DNA of 64,000 nucleotides from Mytilus galloprovincialis (Eukaryota > Mollusca > Bivalvia > Mytilida > Mytilidae). Where the stretch lies: NCBI RefSeq assembly GCF_965363235.1, contig NC_134850.1, positions 40,048,602 through 40,112,601 of the forward strand, read 5' to 3'. The notes beneath the pieces are model-generated. The model saw nothing but the letters and a program-made list of their open reading frames with translations, was not told the origin of the DNA and searched no databases. A program made the translations under genes and the position numbers. Shown here one piece after another: positions 45,091-60,000 of this stretch. How positions within the stretch are numbered: position 1 is the first letter of the stretch; each line of letters starts with the position of its first letter.

Positions 45091-48000
45091 CTAAAAATAG
45101 ATATGACGAAATTTTTAAAAAATCTTGAAAACTAAATAGATTAGATGAATTTTTCTGTTGAAAAGTATTATATAAATTGATACAGATGAATAAGGAAGGG
45201 TAGTTTCCTGTTGCAATAAATGAAATTTGATCAACATTTTTTTACAGTATACTACTATTGGGTTTATTTACATATGTGTGTAGAAAAATTAATGACCCTT
45301 CTGCAATTTATCAGTAGAGAATTTGACGATAGTACATGATGTGCTAATATTGAGTTGGCAGCTCATCTTTTTTTTTGCACACGATGATGGGAGTTTTTAA
45401 CAACCTTTACTGGCTATACAGGCCTCGCACCATCTTTAAAAATATCTTTGCACACAGTTATTCATATCCCAATGCACATTCCATTCTGATCTAGTTTTGC
45501 TACATCAGTAATTTAAAATGTTTGTGTATAACAAGTGTTTGCAAGTCACACATTAGCTTCAATTGTTTATGGTTAGCTTTTGTAAAACATAACTTCAGAC
45601 ATACAACATGCTACATGGTTAGAATTCACATAAATATCTATTCTAAAACATACCTGGACAAGTTTTACTATCTATATTTTCTTTACATGATATACATTTT
45701 CTCATCTTCTGACAGCAGTCAAAACAGGTTATAACATGTCCACATGGTGAAAATTTGATACATGCCATGTTTTCTGAACACACCATACATTCTTGTACTA
45801 GAGATTCTTTCTCTGATGATGTTTGTGGGTCTGATTTACTGGCCCTGAAAAAAATACCTCAAATATACGAAAAATACTGGTGCATTTGTATACTGCCCTC
45901 GAAATCAATAACTCAATTGTAAAAAAAAAGTATCAATTGTTGAATTTGATCATCTCAAGTGTGAAATGAAATACTGTGCATTCATTTATTTTCGTGGGTA
46001 TCAATTTTCGTGGATAGAGAAAAAAAGACGTTTCGTGGTATACGTAAATTCGTGGATTGCTGATTACAACACCAAAAAATTAGATACGTAATTCGTGGAT
46101 TTCCTTTTGATTTAGGAGATCAAATAACCTCCTTGGTTTGATCAATAATAAAACAAAACAAAAAAGAAGGAATTCATTGAATTGTCAAAATCCTCGCTTG
46201 GTCATTCTAGGTTAAAGTGCTCATTGATAACTTCGATTACAATAATGGACAGAGACAACTAATTAATTGTTTGTTTTACAATTTATAAATTCTTGTCTGA
46301 ATTCTTTAAGGCATTCAAAACTTTATGATTGAAAGCTCATTTCCCTAATCACGATATAATAAACAGTGATATAAGTATAAGGTGTGAAAAAAAAAGGTTC
46401 CTGTCATAAACAATATTACCTACGGGCAATATCTCCGTACTTAATCCTATTGATTTTTAATCACTGGTAAACCAAACTATGACACAGTAATTAACAACTT
46501 GCAGTTTTAATCAATTTTAAAAAGTATATTATCACTGATATTCGATAAATTTATTATAGATTTAATCAAATACTTGTATCATCTTTCAATAAAAAACACG
46601 TGTTATGTTACAATGTTTATCGCTAGTCAACACTATACTAGAACTGCCTAACATAACCGGAAATAAACATCCGACTCTCTACACATTTCTCGGGATTATT
46701 CTTCGTTGAATTCTTAAATTTGTGGTTCGCTGTGACCCACGAAACCCACGAAAATTGGTATACCACGAATAAAAATGAATCCACAGTACTAGAACTTGAA
46801 GGTAAAATATATAAGAAGTTGTATGACAGTTTTGATGGTAATTATAAGCAAGAAGACCTGATTATTTTTGCTGTCAAATTTTCTCTATCTATAGGTGTTT
46901 TCAAAATAAAAGACAAAACTTTTATTTTACCCTCAATGTTCTATTTTCACCTATATTCCTTGGCATGCAGAATCACCAGACAAAATTTTCAAACTTAATA
47001 CTCCATTCATGATTGTGTCCATGTTTAGGTTCAAAATTGGTCTAGCAGTTTCATAGAAGATTTTGTAAAAGTTAACAGAGAACTGATATAATAGCTCACT
47101 TGACCCTTCTATATCTTTATGTAATGTAAAAGTCATGAACAACTTTTTACAAAAAAATTATGAAATATCTATTATGAATATATTATCATCACTTACATTT
47201 ATTCGACTTAAAAATCCCTTTCTTATAATTATGAAAGTTTGGATTAATTTGGCCTAGAAGTTTCAGAGAAGATTTTTGTAAAAGTTTACAGAGGGAATCA
47301 AACACAAAGTGATGAGAAAGCTAACTTAGCCTTTCAGGCAAGGTCAGCTAAAAAAATATCTCCCATTTGGACCCCTTGCTGTTTGAAAACAAGTATGAAC
47401 TGCAACATATTTTGATATTATTCTGAAATTTGTGTGTCCCTGTATACTTACTGTGCTGTAGTAAACTGTTTGATCATTTCTTCTACCTTAGGATCACCAC
47501 AAACTTCTAGTGGGGTTTTACCCTGGTTGTTTTTATGCGTAAGACTGGCACCTTGTTGGGCAAGATAACAAGCAATAGCAGCACCCATCTGATCTTCATC
47601 GTCTGCCATCCCAAGCTGATTACATATCTGTTGAAACAAAACAGTACATATCTATAGAAACAAGACAAAATAGTACATATCTATAGAAACAAGACAAAAT
47701 AAGACAAAAATAGTGGTCTTCATTACAGTCTTATACATGTTGTCACAATGTAAACATAACTTGTATAATATGGGAGCAACTATACATGTTGACTTTAGTT
47801 TTTGTATCATTAAGTTGCTGTTACAGACATTTCCCTTACTTATACCCTGAATCAAGTTCTGATTCATAGACTTTTTTCATACAAATTTGCTGTTTGTCTT
47901 GCATCTGAGAGCGACACAAAAAAACCAAAAAGATGAAGTGGATAAATCCAACAAGTTTTCATAGTTTGTTCTTTGATGAGCTAATTTATCACTGTCCCAG

Positions 48001-51000
48001 GTAAGGGGAGGTTTGAGCTCCCACAAATATGTTTAACCTGGCAAAATTTTGTATGTACCTGTCCCAAATCAGGGAACTGTAAATCAGTTGTTGTTATTTA
48101 AAGCTAAAATCATTTTTTCTATTGGTATGTAATAAATCAGGTCTTACTTTTCCCATTTAAATTGTTTTTTTCTCATTTGTCACTTCAGTGCCTTTTATAC
48201 TTGCTATATATGCAGTAAGGGTTTTGCTTATTGTTGAATGCTGAACTGTTATTACTACAACCATACCACATCATCTGATTCTTATACAAAATCTAAGTAA
48301 ACCCTAGGGGCAATCAAACAAAGATTTGTATCATCTTTATATTGAACAACTTACAGCTTCTAACATTGGTGTTGGCTCTCTCTCCTGAGGTACAGACTGT
48401 CTCATGAGAGCTACATGTAAACATGTGTCTCCATCCTCATCTTTGACATTTATATCAGCACCTCTGGTTACAAGTAGTTCAATGATAGAAGTATGACCTT
48501 GGGATACAGCCAGTAGTAGGGGTGTTTGTTGTCTGTTGTTTCTGATCTCAATATCAGCTTGGCCCTTGAAAATAAACAACAATAAATTCATTTGTTCAAA
48601 TTGTATGTCAGTATATCTATGTGAATTTGAATTCTCTGTTTGTATATGTCTAACTAAATTCTGTAGTGTGTAACTTTCTTTAAATCTTAATCTTAAGCCA
48701 TTATGTACATCTAAATTTGTCGCTGTGTTTTTTTTCCCACTCTATTTACAAATGTCAACCTAAAAATAATGCCATGATGTCCATTTATGTTCAATGCTTG
48801 TATGTCCATTGAAATTCTATGGTAGTATGGTTATTCATGAATTATATAATTGAGAATGGAAATGGGGAATGTGCCAAAGAGACAACAACCCGACCATAGA
48901 GCAGACAACAGCAGAAGGTCACCAACAGGTCTTCAATGCAACAAGAAATTCATTTGCCATTTTCTACAGTAGAATTTGTTTTCCATGATCTATGTTTGTA
49001 TGGCTTTTCATGTTCTATGGAAGGTTATTACCTATGCTTGTATGTTTTTTCCTGTTTTATTGTAGTACTGTGAATTCATTTATTTTTGTGGGTACCAATT
49101 TTCGTGGATTGAAGAAATATTGTATTTTCATAAATTTTTACCAAAGTCTTCATACTAGACTAACAAGAATTTGTACTTCGTTGAACATTTAAATTTGTGG
49201 TTCACCTCAAACCATGAAATCCACAAAAATAAATAAATCCACAGTATGTTTTTTTCATGTTCTATGGTAGTATGTCTATACATGTTGTATGGTACTATGT
49301 CTATACATGTTGTATGGTACTATGTCTATGCATGTTGTATGGTACGATGTCTATGCATGTTTTATGGTACTATGTCTATGCATGTTGTATGGTACTATGT
49401 CTATACATGTTGTATGGTACTATGTCTATGCATGTTGTATGGTACTATGTCTATGCATGTTGTATGGTACTATGTCTATGCATGTTGTATGGTACTATGT
49501 CTATGCATGTTGTATGGTACTATGTCTATGCATGTTGTATGGTACTATGTCTATGCATGTTGTATGGTACTATGTCTATGCATGTTGTATGGTACTATGT
49601 CTATGCATGTTGTATGGTACTATGTCTATGCATGTTGTATGGTACTATGTCTATACATGTTCTATGGTACTATGTCTATACATGTTGTATGGTACTATGT
49701 CTATACATGTTGTATGGTTATGTTCTATGGTAGTCTGTAAATGGTCTATGCCATTAAGGTAGTATATTTATCAATGGCCTAAGGTAGTATGTCTGTTTGT
49801 AATATATGTTAAGCCCTGGTCTATGCTTGAATGTTTATTCATGTTTTATGTTAGCATGCTTACTTGAGTCAGCAGTACATTAGTGACATCCTTATGTCCA
49901 TTAAGACCAGCTAAATGTACAGCTGAGAATCCATCATCTTTTTTTATGTCTACAATCTGTCTACACTTCAATAATATCTTCTCTGTAGCACTGCATAAAT
50001 ATATTAACAATGTTATATTCACCTTTTTTGTTTGATCTTACAGTAAAAGAAAGGGAAAATATTTTATCATTTTTTTACTTTCAATTTAAAATAATCATTG
50101 TACCTATTGATATATTCATAACAAAAGTGTAAACTTGCTGTGGAGAAAATATACAATGTACTCTTTTTATTCTACTTTTAGAACCCTTAGTAAAAATGTG
50201 GTATAAAATAAGATCTATTTCAACTTGTAACTTTTATATGACTCAACTTAAATAAAACTCTAGGAAATAAAAGCAACAGTTGAAGTGAGACAGAGGTATA
50301 CATGTCTCTCTTAGAAGATAAATTATATATGCTATAAATTTCCTCTGTATGTGCAAAACAAAACATTAGAACTATAATATATAATATAACTTACAAGCTG
50401 TTTCCTTTAAGGGCAGCATGGTGAAGCACATTGAATCCTCTTTTATTCCGTAGTGTAAAGTCTATTCCATTATAGCAGACTAGCATATCAATAATCTGTC
50501 TGTTCTCTTTACCAATAGCATCATGGAGACATGTATCTCCATAGGAGTCCTGCAATTTTTATTTTTTTTTAATCTATTTTGATTAAAGTTTGTATGATAT
50601 CAATCATTGTCAATAGATATATTTACACTTGTATGCAAATTTCACACAGTTTCCTGTAAACTTTGACATCACAATTCAAAACATTTGACCTCAAACTCAA
50701 AAAGTGATTGTTTCTTGATGTCAGAAGGTTATTCAGAGTGGATATAAGGTCATTTGGAGACAAAATTCAGCTGAATACCAAAAGTGTAAATTTATTTATT
50801 CAAAGACACATTACAATCTATGAAAAAGTAACAGTTCAAATATAAAGCAATACAAGGGATCCTTAAAACAGAGTATTCCTTCATAACCCATCATAATTCT
50901 ACTGTCTTCTTGTGGACAAAAATATCATCTTTATCTTAACTCTTGAAGAAACACATTTCTGTGATTTTCTCACTGTTATAATCCTCAGTAATTTAGTCTG

Positions 51001-54000
51001 TAAACGGTTGACAAGGATCAGTAATTAGTTAAAACTTAGATTTTGACATTAAATACCGCATCCTCCTCTCATTGGGAATAAATAAGCCATTTTGAAAAAA
51101 AACCAGGTGCTCCGCAGGGCGCAGCTTTATACGACCGCAGAGGTCGAACCCTGAACAGTTGGGGCAAGTATGGACAAAACATTCAAGCGTGATACAGCTC
51201 TGAATTTGGATTGTGATCAAATTTTTGACATTACATGGTTTTTTTTTACACAAAACAAATGTCAAGATTTTACAAATCAATTAAAGATTTCTTCTTCAAA
51301 CTTTTTAAATCTAAAATTAAATAGTTGACACAGCATAGGTTTCTGACACAGAATGAATGTATGAATGTGGTCTAATGAACTTAAAAGTTTTTTTTTGCCT
51401 TTGAGCAATTCACTATGCTGTTGAATATTAATCCTCTCAAAAAAATGTTTGAAGAAATTTTCTTTTTATTTATGAAAACTGAAATGAGAAAAATTTAACC
51501 CCCCCCCTTTTTTTTCTTCACATCCCCGTTTCCCTTTTTCCAAAACTGATATCAATTCAAATTTCTAATGGAGTTTGCAACAATAACTACTCTTTTAAAT
51601 ACATCATAAAATATTAAAATGTAAAATAAAGTGCTTGTTATCACTGAATGGTAAAGATTGGTTGGTAGTAAAAGTGAATATACATTGTTTATTGTATAAA
51701 ACAATAAAAAAAACTTCATCAGCAACATTTTATATTGGCAAATTTCCAATGAAGTTATTTACATAAAGTTATTGGCAAATAAAAATAGAAAATGACATCA
51801 TAGTCATGTCTGGCAAATGTCCAACATACATTATCTAAAAACATTTTAGATAAGATAAGGAAAAAAAGCTTTATCAGCAACATTTTATATTGGCAAATTT
51901 CCAATGAAGTTATTTACATAAAGTTGTTGGCAAATAAAAATAGAAAATGACATCATAGTCATGTCTGGCAAATTTCCAACATATATTATCAACTACTATT
52001 CTATACAAAGAAAGATAACTCCAATTGAAAATTAATTGCTATTGCACAATATTGTGCAATTAGATATTTCTTGCTATTGTGCAATACTGTGCAATTGAAA
52101 ATTTCTTGCTATTGCACAATACTTGATATGGAATCCTGATTTGGACCAACTTGAAAACTGGGCCCATAATCAAAAATCAAGGTACATGTTTAGATAAAGC
52201 ATATCAAATAAGCCCAAGAATTTAATTTTTGTTAAAATCAAACTTAGTTTAATTTTGGACCCTTTGGACCTTAATGTAGACCAATTTGAAAACTGGACCA
52301 AAAATTAAGAATCTACATACACAGTTAGATTTGGCATATCAAAGAACCCATTTATTCAATTTTTGATGAAATCAAACAAAGTTTAATTTTGGACCCCCAT
52401 TTGGACCAACTTGAAAACTAGGCCAATAATTAAAAATCTAAGTACATTTTTAAATTCAGCATATCAAAGAACCCCAAGGATTCAATTTTTGTTAAAATCA
52501 AACTAAGTTTAATTTTGGACCCTTTGGACCTTAATGTAGACCAATTTGAAAACGGGACCAAAAATCAAGAATCTACATACATAGTTAGATTCGGCATATC
52601 AAAGAACCCCAATTATTCAATTTTTTATGAAATCACACAAAGTTCAATTTTGGACCCTTTGGGCCCCTTATTCCTAAACTGTTGGGACCAAAACTCCCAA
52701 AATCAAACCCAACCTTCCTTTTATGGTCATAAACCTTGTGTTTAAATTTCATAGATTTCTATTTACTTATACTAAAGTTATGGTGCAAAAACCAAAAATA
52801 ATGCTTATTTGGGCCCCTTTTTGGCCCCTAATTCATAAACTGTTGTGACCTCAACTCCAAAAATCAATCCCAACCTTCCTTTTGTGGTCATAAACCTTGT
52901 GTTTAAATTTCATTGATTTCTATTTACTTATACTAAAGTTATTGTGCGAAAAACCAAGAATAATGCTTATTTGGGCCCTTTTTGGCCCCTAATTCCTAAA
53001 ATGTTGGGACCAAAACTCCCAAAATCAATCCCAACCTTCCTCTGTGGTCATAAACCTTGTGTTAAAATTTCATTGATTTCTATTCACTTTTACTAAAGTT
53101 AGAGTGCGAAAACTAAAAGTATTCGGACGACGATGACGACGACGACGACGCCAACGTGATAGCAATATACGACCAAAAAATTAAAATTTTTGCGGTCGTA
53201 TAATAAAAAGCATCACTTATTTTTTTTACACAACTGACTAATCGTTATGTCCATCAATCAACTTAATTTGAACTAATAATAAGATTATAGAAATCATCTG
53301 ATAACACAACACTTATAGTACATGCCAAACTTACCTGTATATTTACATTACACTTATATCGCAGTAATATTTTGGCACACTCTAAATGCTGTTTGTTCAC
53401 AGCAACATGCAACGAACTGCACCCTCCATTATTTAGGGAATTGATCTGAGCTCCTTTCCTCAATAACATTTCCATAATTTCAGCTTGGTAACTGTAAAAA
53501 TAAATTGTCTCAATAAATTCTTCAACTCGTGGTCAATATGTCACTGAAGACTTATTTTTTAAAAGTTTGTAAGGGTTCTGCTGAACCCAGTGTCTCTCTA
53601 CTTTTGCAGTTAATCGCAGGCTCAACAAAAACGAGGAAAAAAAATAATAAAATATTCCCCTCGAAACTATCTTTAGATTGTACGAAGCTTCTGTCCAAAA
53701 ATGTTAAAAATCCAAATAGTTTATGAATCTAATGGTCAGAGTACACAGTTATTGTCTTTTGATTTTTTTTGTCCACCAATATAGTTCTTAGTGTGGACAG
53801 TGTGTTACTTGCCAATTTTTTGAATATCCCGTCCAAATTTATTTCTTCATGTTTTATGCCTCATATAGCAAGTAGGGGAGTGAAATGACATAGTAAAAAA
53901 ATGTGGGTCAAAATTTTATAATTAAAGTAGTGATTTGGTACAGCTGAAAAAGGTTAAAAATTAGCACTTGGAAGCTGTCAAAAGATTCCAAGACCCCCTT

Positions 54001-57000
54001 AATATAAAGTTGTCCATATTTTGAGTTAGAGCTAATGAAATTTCTATAATTTTGATATAGTAGTACAACACATTGTAAAAATATTATTGAGAAAGCGCAT
54101 GTGGGATTTTTTTAATTTTCATTTAGTGTCTGAAAGAAATGCACTACGAAATAACAGTGTTCTCGGACCTAATAAATGTTTTAAAAACTTTAACTCCAGA
54201 CTGTATGTAATGTTAACTAGAAGAAAAACTAAGTCCATTTACAAGTAAAATATGGAAAATCACATTCCAAATTTTAACAAATTTTCTTTTAGATACTATG
54301 TTTTGATCATAAACAAGGTTCTGTCCAAGTAGGTACAAAAAGTCCAGGATAGTTTAAGAAAGTTATTTAATTTTTAAAAACTTTAGCCACCGAGTGTATG
54401 TTATGTGTCCTGGCAGAAAAACTAAGTCCATTTATAAGTAAAACACGGAAAAAAATGATGATTTTTTTTTTTTAATAAATTTACATCTGGATACTATCTT
54501 TTGATTATAAGCAAGCTTCTGTCTGAGTTTGGTAGAAATCCAGGATAGTTTAAGAAAGTTATTAAAATTTCAAAAACCACAGAGTGAATATTTGTGGCCG
54601 CCGCCGACTACTACGACAGAATGTAGGATCGTTATGTCTTGCTTATTCAACAAAAGTCAAAGGCTCGACAAAAAGTCTTTAGTAAACATAATAGTCTTAT
54701 GGCATCTGATTCTCAATAAACTTCTCAAAATTATTGTAATGGGCTGCTGGTACATATACACCAATTTTCACTTTGTATCCCATTGATGAAAAACTTTCTC
54801 TAGTAATTTTTTAACACAGCAACAAAAAAAATTTTTTGCGGACATATAAAAATCACACATCAGAACAGATAAACTGGCTTGTTCTAAAATTTATCCTTAT
54901 TTCTGTATTTATGAAAAACAATCACATCAAGATGCATTTGTTATGTTTGATACTTAAATTTCAAAAACTGTTTGTAAAGTTTTTATAATAGTGCAATCTG
55001 CTAGGGGACGAAAATCTGCATGAATGAGTTGATAACCATTAATAGGTCAATGGAAAATACAAATGTTCATATCAAATAGTTACCCAAAAGCTGAGTAATG
55101 AAGAGCTGTGTCTCCATCGTCATCTTGAAGTTCAAGGTTAGCCCCAGCATCCAACAATATCTGTACAATATCTTTATGTCCTTGATGACAGGCCACCTGT
55201 AAGGCTGTTTTTCCTGCACTCTTTAGGTCTACCTGTAAATTGTAGTTTCATAACATTTGGTGGAGGCAAATTTAAGTTAGACAACATTATATATAAATTT
55301 TGTGATTTTTCCATTTATAAAGGGGCACAACTCTAGAACAGTAAGAGTGAGGCTAACAAAATTCAAACTTGATCTGTATTTTGTGGTAATAAGCATTGTG
55401 TATAAGTTTAATAACATTTGATAGAGGCAAACTTAAGTTAGAGAACAGAAACCAATTTTAGAACGTACGGACAGATGGACAAGTGTAAAACTTCATGCCC
55501 CCTTTGCTACGTCAGGGGCACATACATTTAACTCAGTATTGTATATCTTTTTGTATTTTGACTAACCTTGAATTTGCATTCTATTTTTGTTCTTAAACTT
55601 ACAAACCATGTCAAAAGATTAGCTTTGAAGAAAATTGTAAGTCTCATTTTTTGCCATTCATCTGAAAATTTCTCAAGTCAGACTGCATAACCAAATATAC
55701 ACTTATTAATGATACTCTATATTTCAAAGGCTACTAGAATTAATACTAGTACAAGTGTTAAAGTTTAAATAAGGATTTACATATGATAGCTTTCAGAAGT
55801 TAGTGGACTACATAAAATACTACAATTAGATCATGACGACTTACTTTATCTGGGTGTTTTGTGACAATATCTTTGACAATATCTGTATGTCCTTGAGCTG
55901 ATTCTCTGACAAGTCTATCAGGACCAGTCTCTATTGAAAGTGATGGCTCCTTCAAATGGTCAAGAAGTGTTTGCATTGAGGCTGCAATAAATTTAAGACA
56001 TGTATATTTCAGGTAATACAGTACAAATTTTTTAGCCAACTTTTAACTATTATAATAAACATCCATGAAATCTTACATTTATTTCTTTAAAATTTGATTG
56101 TTGACTTTTTTGTTGTATATAAATTTAAATAAGATTATAATTAGGTTATTTTGTTTCTCCCTTCTAAAAGGCATCTTTTTTGATAGATTCAGAAACATAC
56201 ATAATTAGAAAATTCTATTAATAAAATTAATCAGAAATGGCAAAAATATAAGTTTTAAAAACATTTTTGATGAGTTAACTTTTTGTTTACATTACACAAT
56301 AGACTATTCTACAAGTTTGTACACTGCTTTTTAAGATGAAAACCACTACTAACTACTATGTTCTCTATCAGGAAATCGATCAGTGTTATTAACATCTGGC
56401 TCTTGTGAAGGTACAGTACAGCAGATAGGGTTTAATGTATATGTGTTCCCATTGACAGTTACTCTCAGATCACCATCAGGGTAAATTGATATAACTCTTC
56501 CCTGTTTTCCTAAAATCTGCAAAAATACAAATTTCATGTCATTAAGAAATTACTTTCATATACAAAATGTTTTCCTGTTATGTTGTTACAGCACTTTACC
56601 ACAGAAAAACTGGTTGCACACAACACAATTTATACACTGACCACATCTATAGTTTATGTTTTGCTATTGTAAACCTACTAAATTATTTGGGTACCACGAT
56701 CTCCCTAGGATTACAAAACAAATTAATATCCAAATGACAAATTGATTTGTCCCCAAAACATGAGTTTGCATGGTGTTATACTGCTTAAACTTGTATATTA
56801 TAAGGTCTGAGACGTTTTAGTCGTAAATACTCAATAAAAATACAAGTTGTCTTCAAGAAATTGATTGGTATGCAATTTTTTTTAAAGATGTCTACCTTTT
56901 GAATAATTGCGTCCGTCATATTGTTTTCAACAAGTAATTTGCATAGAACTTACAAGACATGCTTATAGATTTCCTGGAGTTAAATTGCACTTTTATTGAG

Positions 57001-60000
57001 TAAATAGACTAATATACTAAAATTATATACTTTGATATTAATTTAAGTAGTATAACACCATGTGTTGGGGACAAATCAATTTGTCCTTTGAATATTAATT
57101 AGTTCTTTGGAAATCTTGGTACCGAAACTATTTAATTAAAATTTAGTATGAGGTCACAGGTTCTGTCCAAAGATTTTCTAAAAGATTCATTGAAATCTAG
57201 TTACTGGTTAAGGTAAAGTTGTTCATAAAAAGTTAACCAACAGCCCATACACAATCACTTTACATCCCTTATTGCATCATACATGGATGGTTCCAGGTTT
57301 GCTTTTTATATTTAATAGTGTTTTCTACTTTCCCTTGAACATTTTGGTTTTAATATTTAAACAGTAATGACATTACAGGTACATAGTATATTAAGAAAGT
57401 CCTTGATTTTGGAGAGGATGAGTATCATTACTTATTACAAGGTAAATATTTAGACTTACTGCTCTCATACTCTCTGACCATTCACCATGTCCTTTCTGTT
57501 TTTCTTTGACTAGATGTATATTATGTGACACTTTCACCTGATCATTGACTCTGAATGCATGTACCTTAAGAACAAAAATAATACATAATTGTAAGACAGA
57601 CCTATGAAATGTTCCAAGTGCAAGTAAAACTTAATATAAATACTGATATTTCATAAATCATTACCTCCATCTATTGTTTTGATCCCTTATAACCAACATC
57701 AATGAAAGATTAGTAATTAATGCTGATGCAAAATATCATTAGAAAACATAGCCAAGGCTCCTTGTTGAAGGCCGTACATTGTTCTATAATGGTTTACTTT
57801 TATGAATTGTTATTTGGATGGAGAGTTGTCTCATTGGCACTCACACCACATCTTCCTATATCTATTTAACTTTAAAAAATCAATTGAAAACTATTATTTT
57901 ATTTTCTCACATCAAATTATCCATATTTCAACTTCTGTTTGCCATTATTTTTAATTCCAATGCTTTTTTAATCAGGCAAATCGAGGGAAAATTATTAAAC
58001 TGAAGCAAGCTATTTCAACTCAATTGTTAGATATTGTGCAGACCATACCTAAAGGATAATGTTTCTGATTATAAAATGCAAGTGATGGTATTTTCTTCAT
58101 ATCTAACCTTGACATTATTTTTCTGGTAAGATTTTATATAGGCTGGCTTCAATCTACGGTTTTTTACAGAAGAAAATGCCTGTAATGTTTCAAGTCAGGA
58201 ATATGACAGTTGTTATCAATTCATTGGATGTGTTTGAGCTTTTGATTTTGTCATTTAATTAGGGACTTTTTTGGAGTTCAGTATTTTTGTGATTTTCCTT
58301 TTTTGTCCACTTACCTTAGTTAATGCCCCTGCATGAAATGTCCATCTGTTAGAACATCCTTCATATTGAACTCTTACATCTCCCCTGTCAGTTATTCTAT
58401 GGACGACGCCCACTTTTCCAATATACTAAGAAAGAAATTACAAAGAATAGTTTGATCATTGTATATTTATATTTTGAAATCCAACTAAAACAGTTAAAAT
58501 TTGTAACAGGTTTTATTCACAACATAATGAGAAGTAAACAAGAATATGTCTGCAATGTGTTGTTCTAAACAGGTGTTTTTACAATTGATTCACAAAGAAA
58601 TCAATTTGAAATGTATGTTACTTTTCCTGAATATTATTGTATTTATTAACATACATCAGCCATTCTGGGATTCCATCCACCATGACCTTCTTGCATGGCC
58701 TTGAGAATTTCTGGGTCAAGGTCAACTTGAACTTTCTCACCAACTTTAAATGGACAAGCAACTCCTGACTGAGTGACAGAATCTGAAAACTCTCCTGCAA
58801 AATTGTATAGGAATAAAATAATTCAGTTTTTCTATAAATTCAGTAAAAGTTAATAACTGCCTGCAATTGGTACATGACTGACTATGAACTGTACAAACAC
58901 TGGATGTATATACCTCAACTTATCTTGACTGATTTATGAAAATACTTTATGCATCAAAAGTTTTGAACCTATTAATTTGACATCAATTATAATTTTTTTT
59001 ACCACAGGTTTTAAGCAGCCATTTACCAAACCAGATTCAAAATAATTATCTCCTTGTCACTTTAATAGAATATTCAAAATCAGCAGCAGCTTAAGACCTA
59101 GACATAGCAGTGCTCCAGCTAGAATTCAAAAGGGGCAGGGTGCCAGTGGAGGGCAGGGCAATTTTTTATGATAGGAGAAGGCACTGCTCATTTCTTTTGT
59201 CTATGTCCCTGTGTGTATCACGAGTTCACATATTTTTTTACTGTATATATTGTCAATAAAGATGTATAAGTTGTTGTTATGATTATTTATTCTATAAAAT
59301 TTGCATAAGAAAAGTCATTCATACTACATGTTCATATAACATGGCAATACACATTCATACTATTAACCAAAAGAGGCAAAATAAACTTACTATTCTCCCC
59401 ACCCCCTCTCCTTCCAAAAAGAAAGAACATAAACTAAACATTTCATAGTTTACCATACATGTACATGACAGAGTAGTTGTATTTCAAAATTTTCATCTAG
59501 AGCTTGGCCCTCAAAACTTTTTTTATTGTTTGTGTTTAGGAATATATTATTGAGTGTAGCTTCATCATGTTGATTTGTGATGAGAGTTTAACTACACACT
59601 TCCATTTTTGTAAGTTGATAGCTAGACACCATTCAAACAATTAATTTATACATATTTCTTAATTGAGAATGTATAAAACATGGATTGCCAAAAGTATGAT
59701 TATCAAAAATAAATTGCAATATATTTTTTTTTGTATGTACAAAGACAGTTAGTATCCTTAAGGTAACATTTTTATATAATTTTGTATTCAATTGGATATT
59801 TTTTCCTATTTTTAGTGCTAGATAATATTTTAGGAGCACAATTTTGTAATAAGCTTTTTCAGGGGAAGTAACTCCAAAATTAATTTCCAACATGTTTACG
59901 TCTGCTTGTCGCTCACAAGTTGAGATGGACGATGTTTCTGTGAAGGCAAAGTTGATTACTTCAATTCAATTCTAAATTCATGAAAGTCTTCATTTATACA

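Noticed and set aside
49246-49762. Three overlapping frames of about 160 residues on the plus strand
   Set aside because: Product of a 25-bp minisatellite without stops, inside a MIB2 intron on the antisense strand.
58618-58800. 60-residue frame starting [10 protein letters not shown]
   Set aside because: Wrong frame of MIB2 exon 5; the true frame gives the diagnostic [10 protein letters not shown] motif and fits both splice phases.
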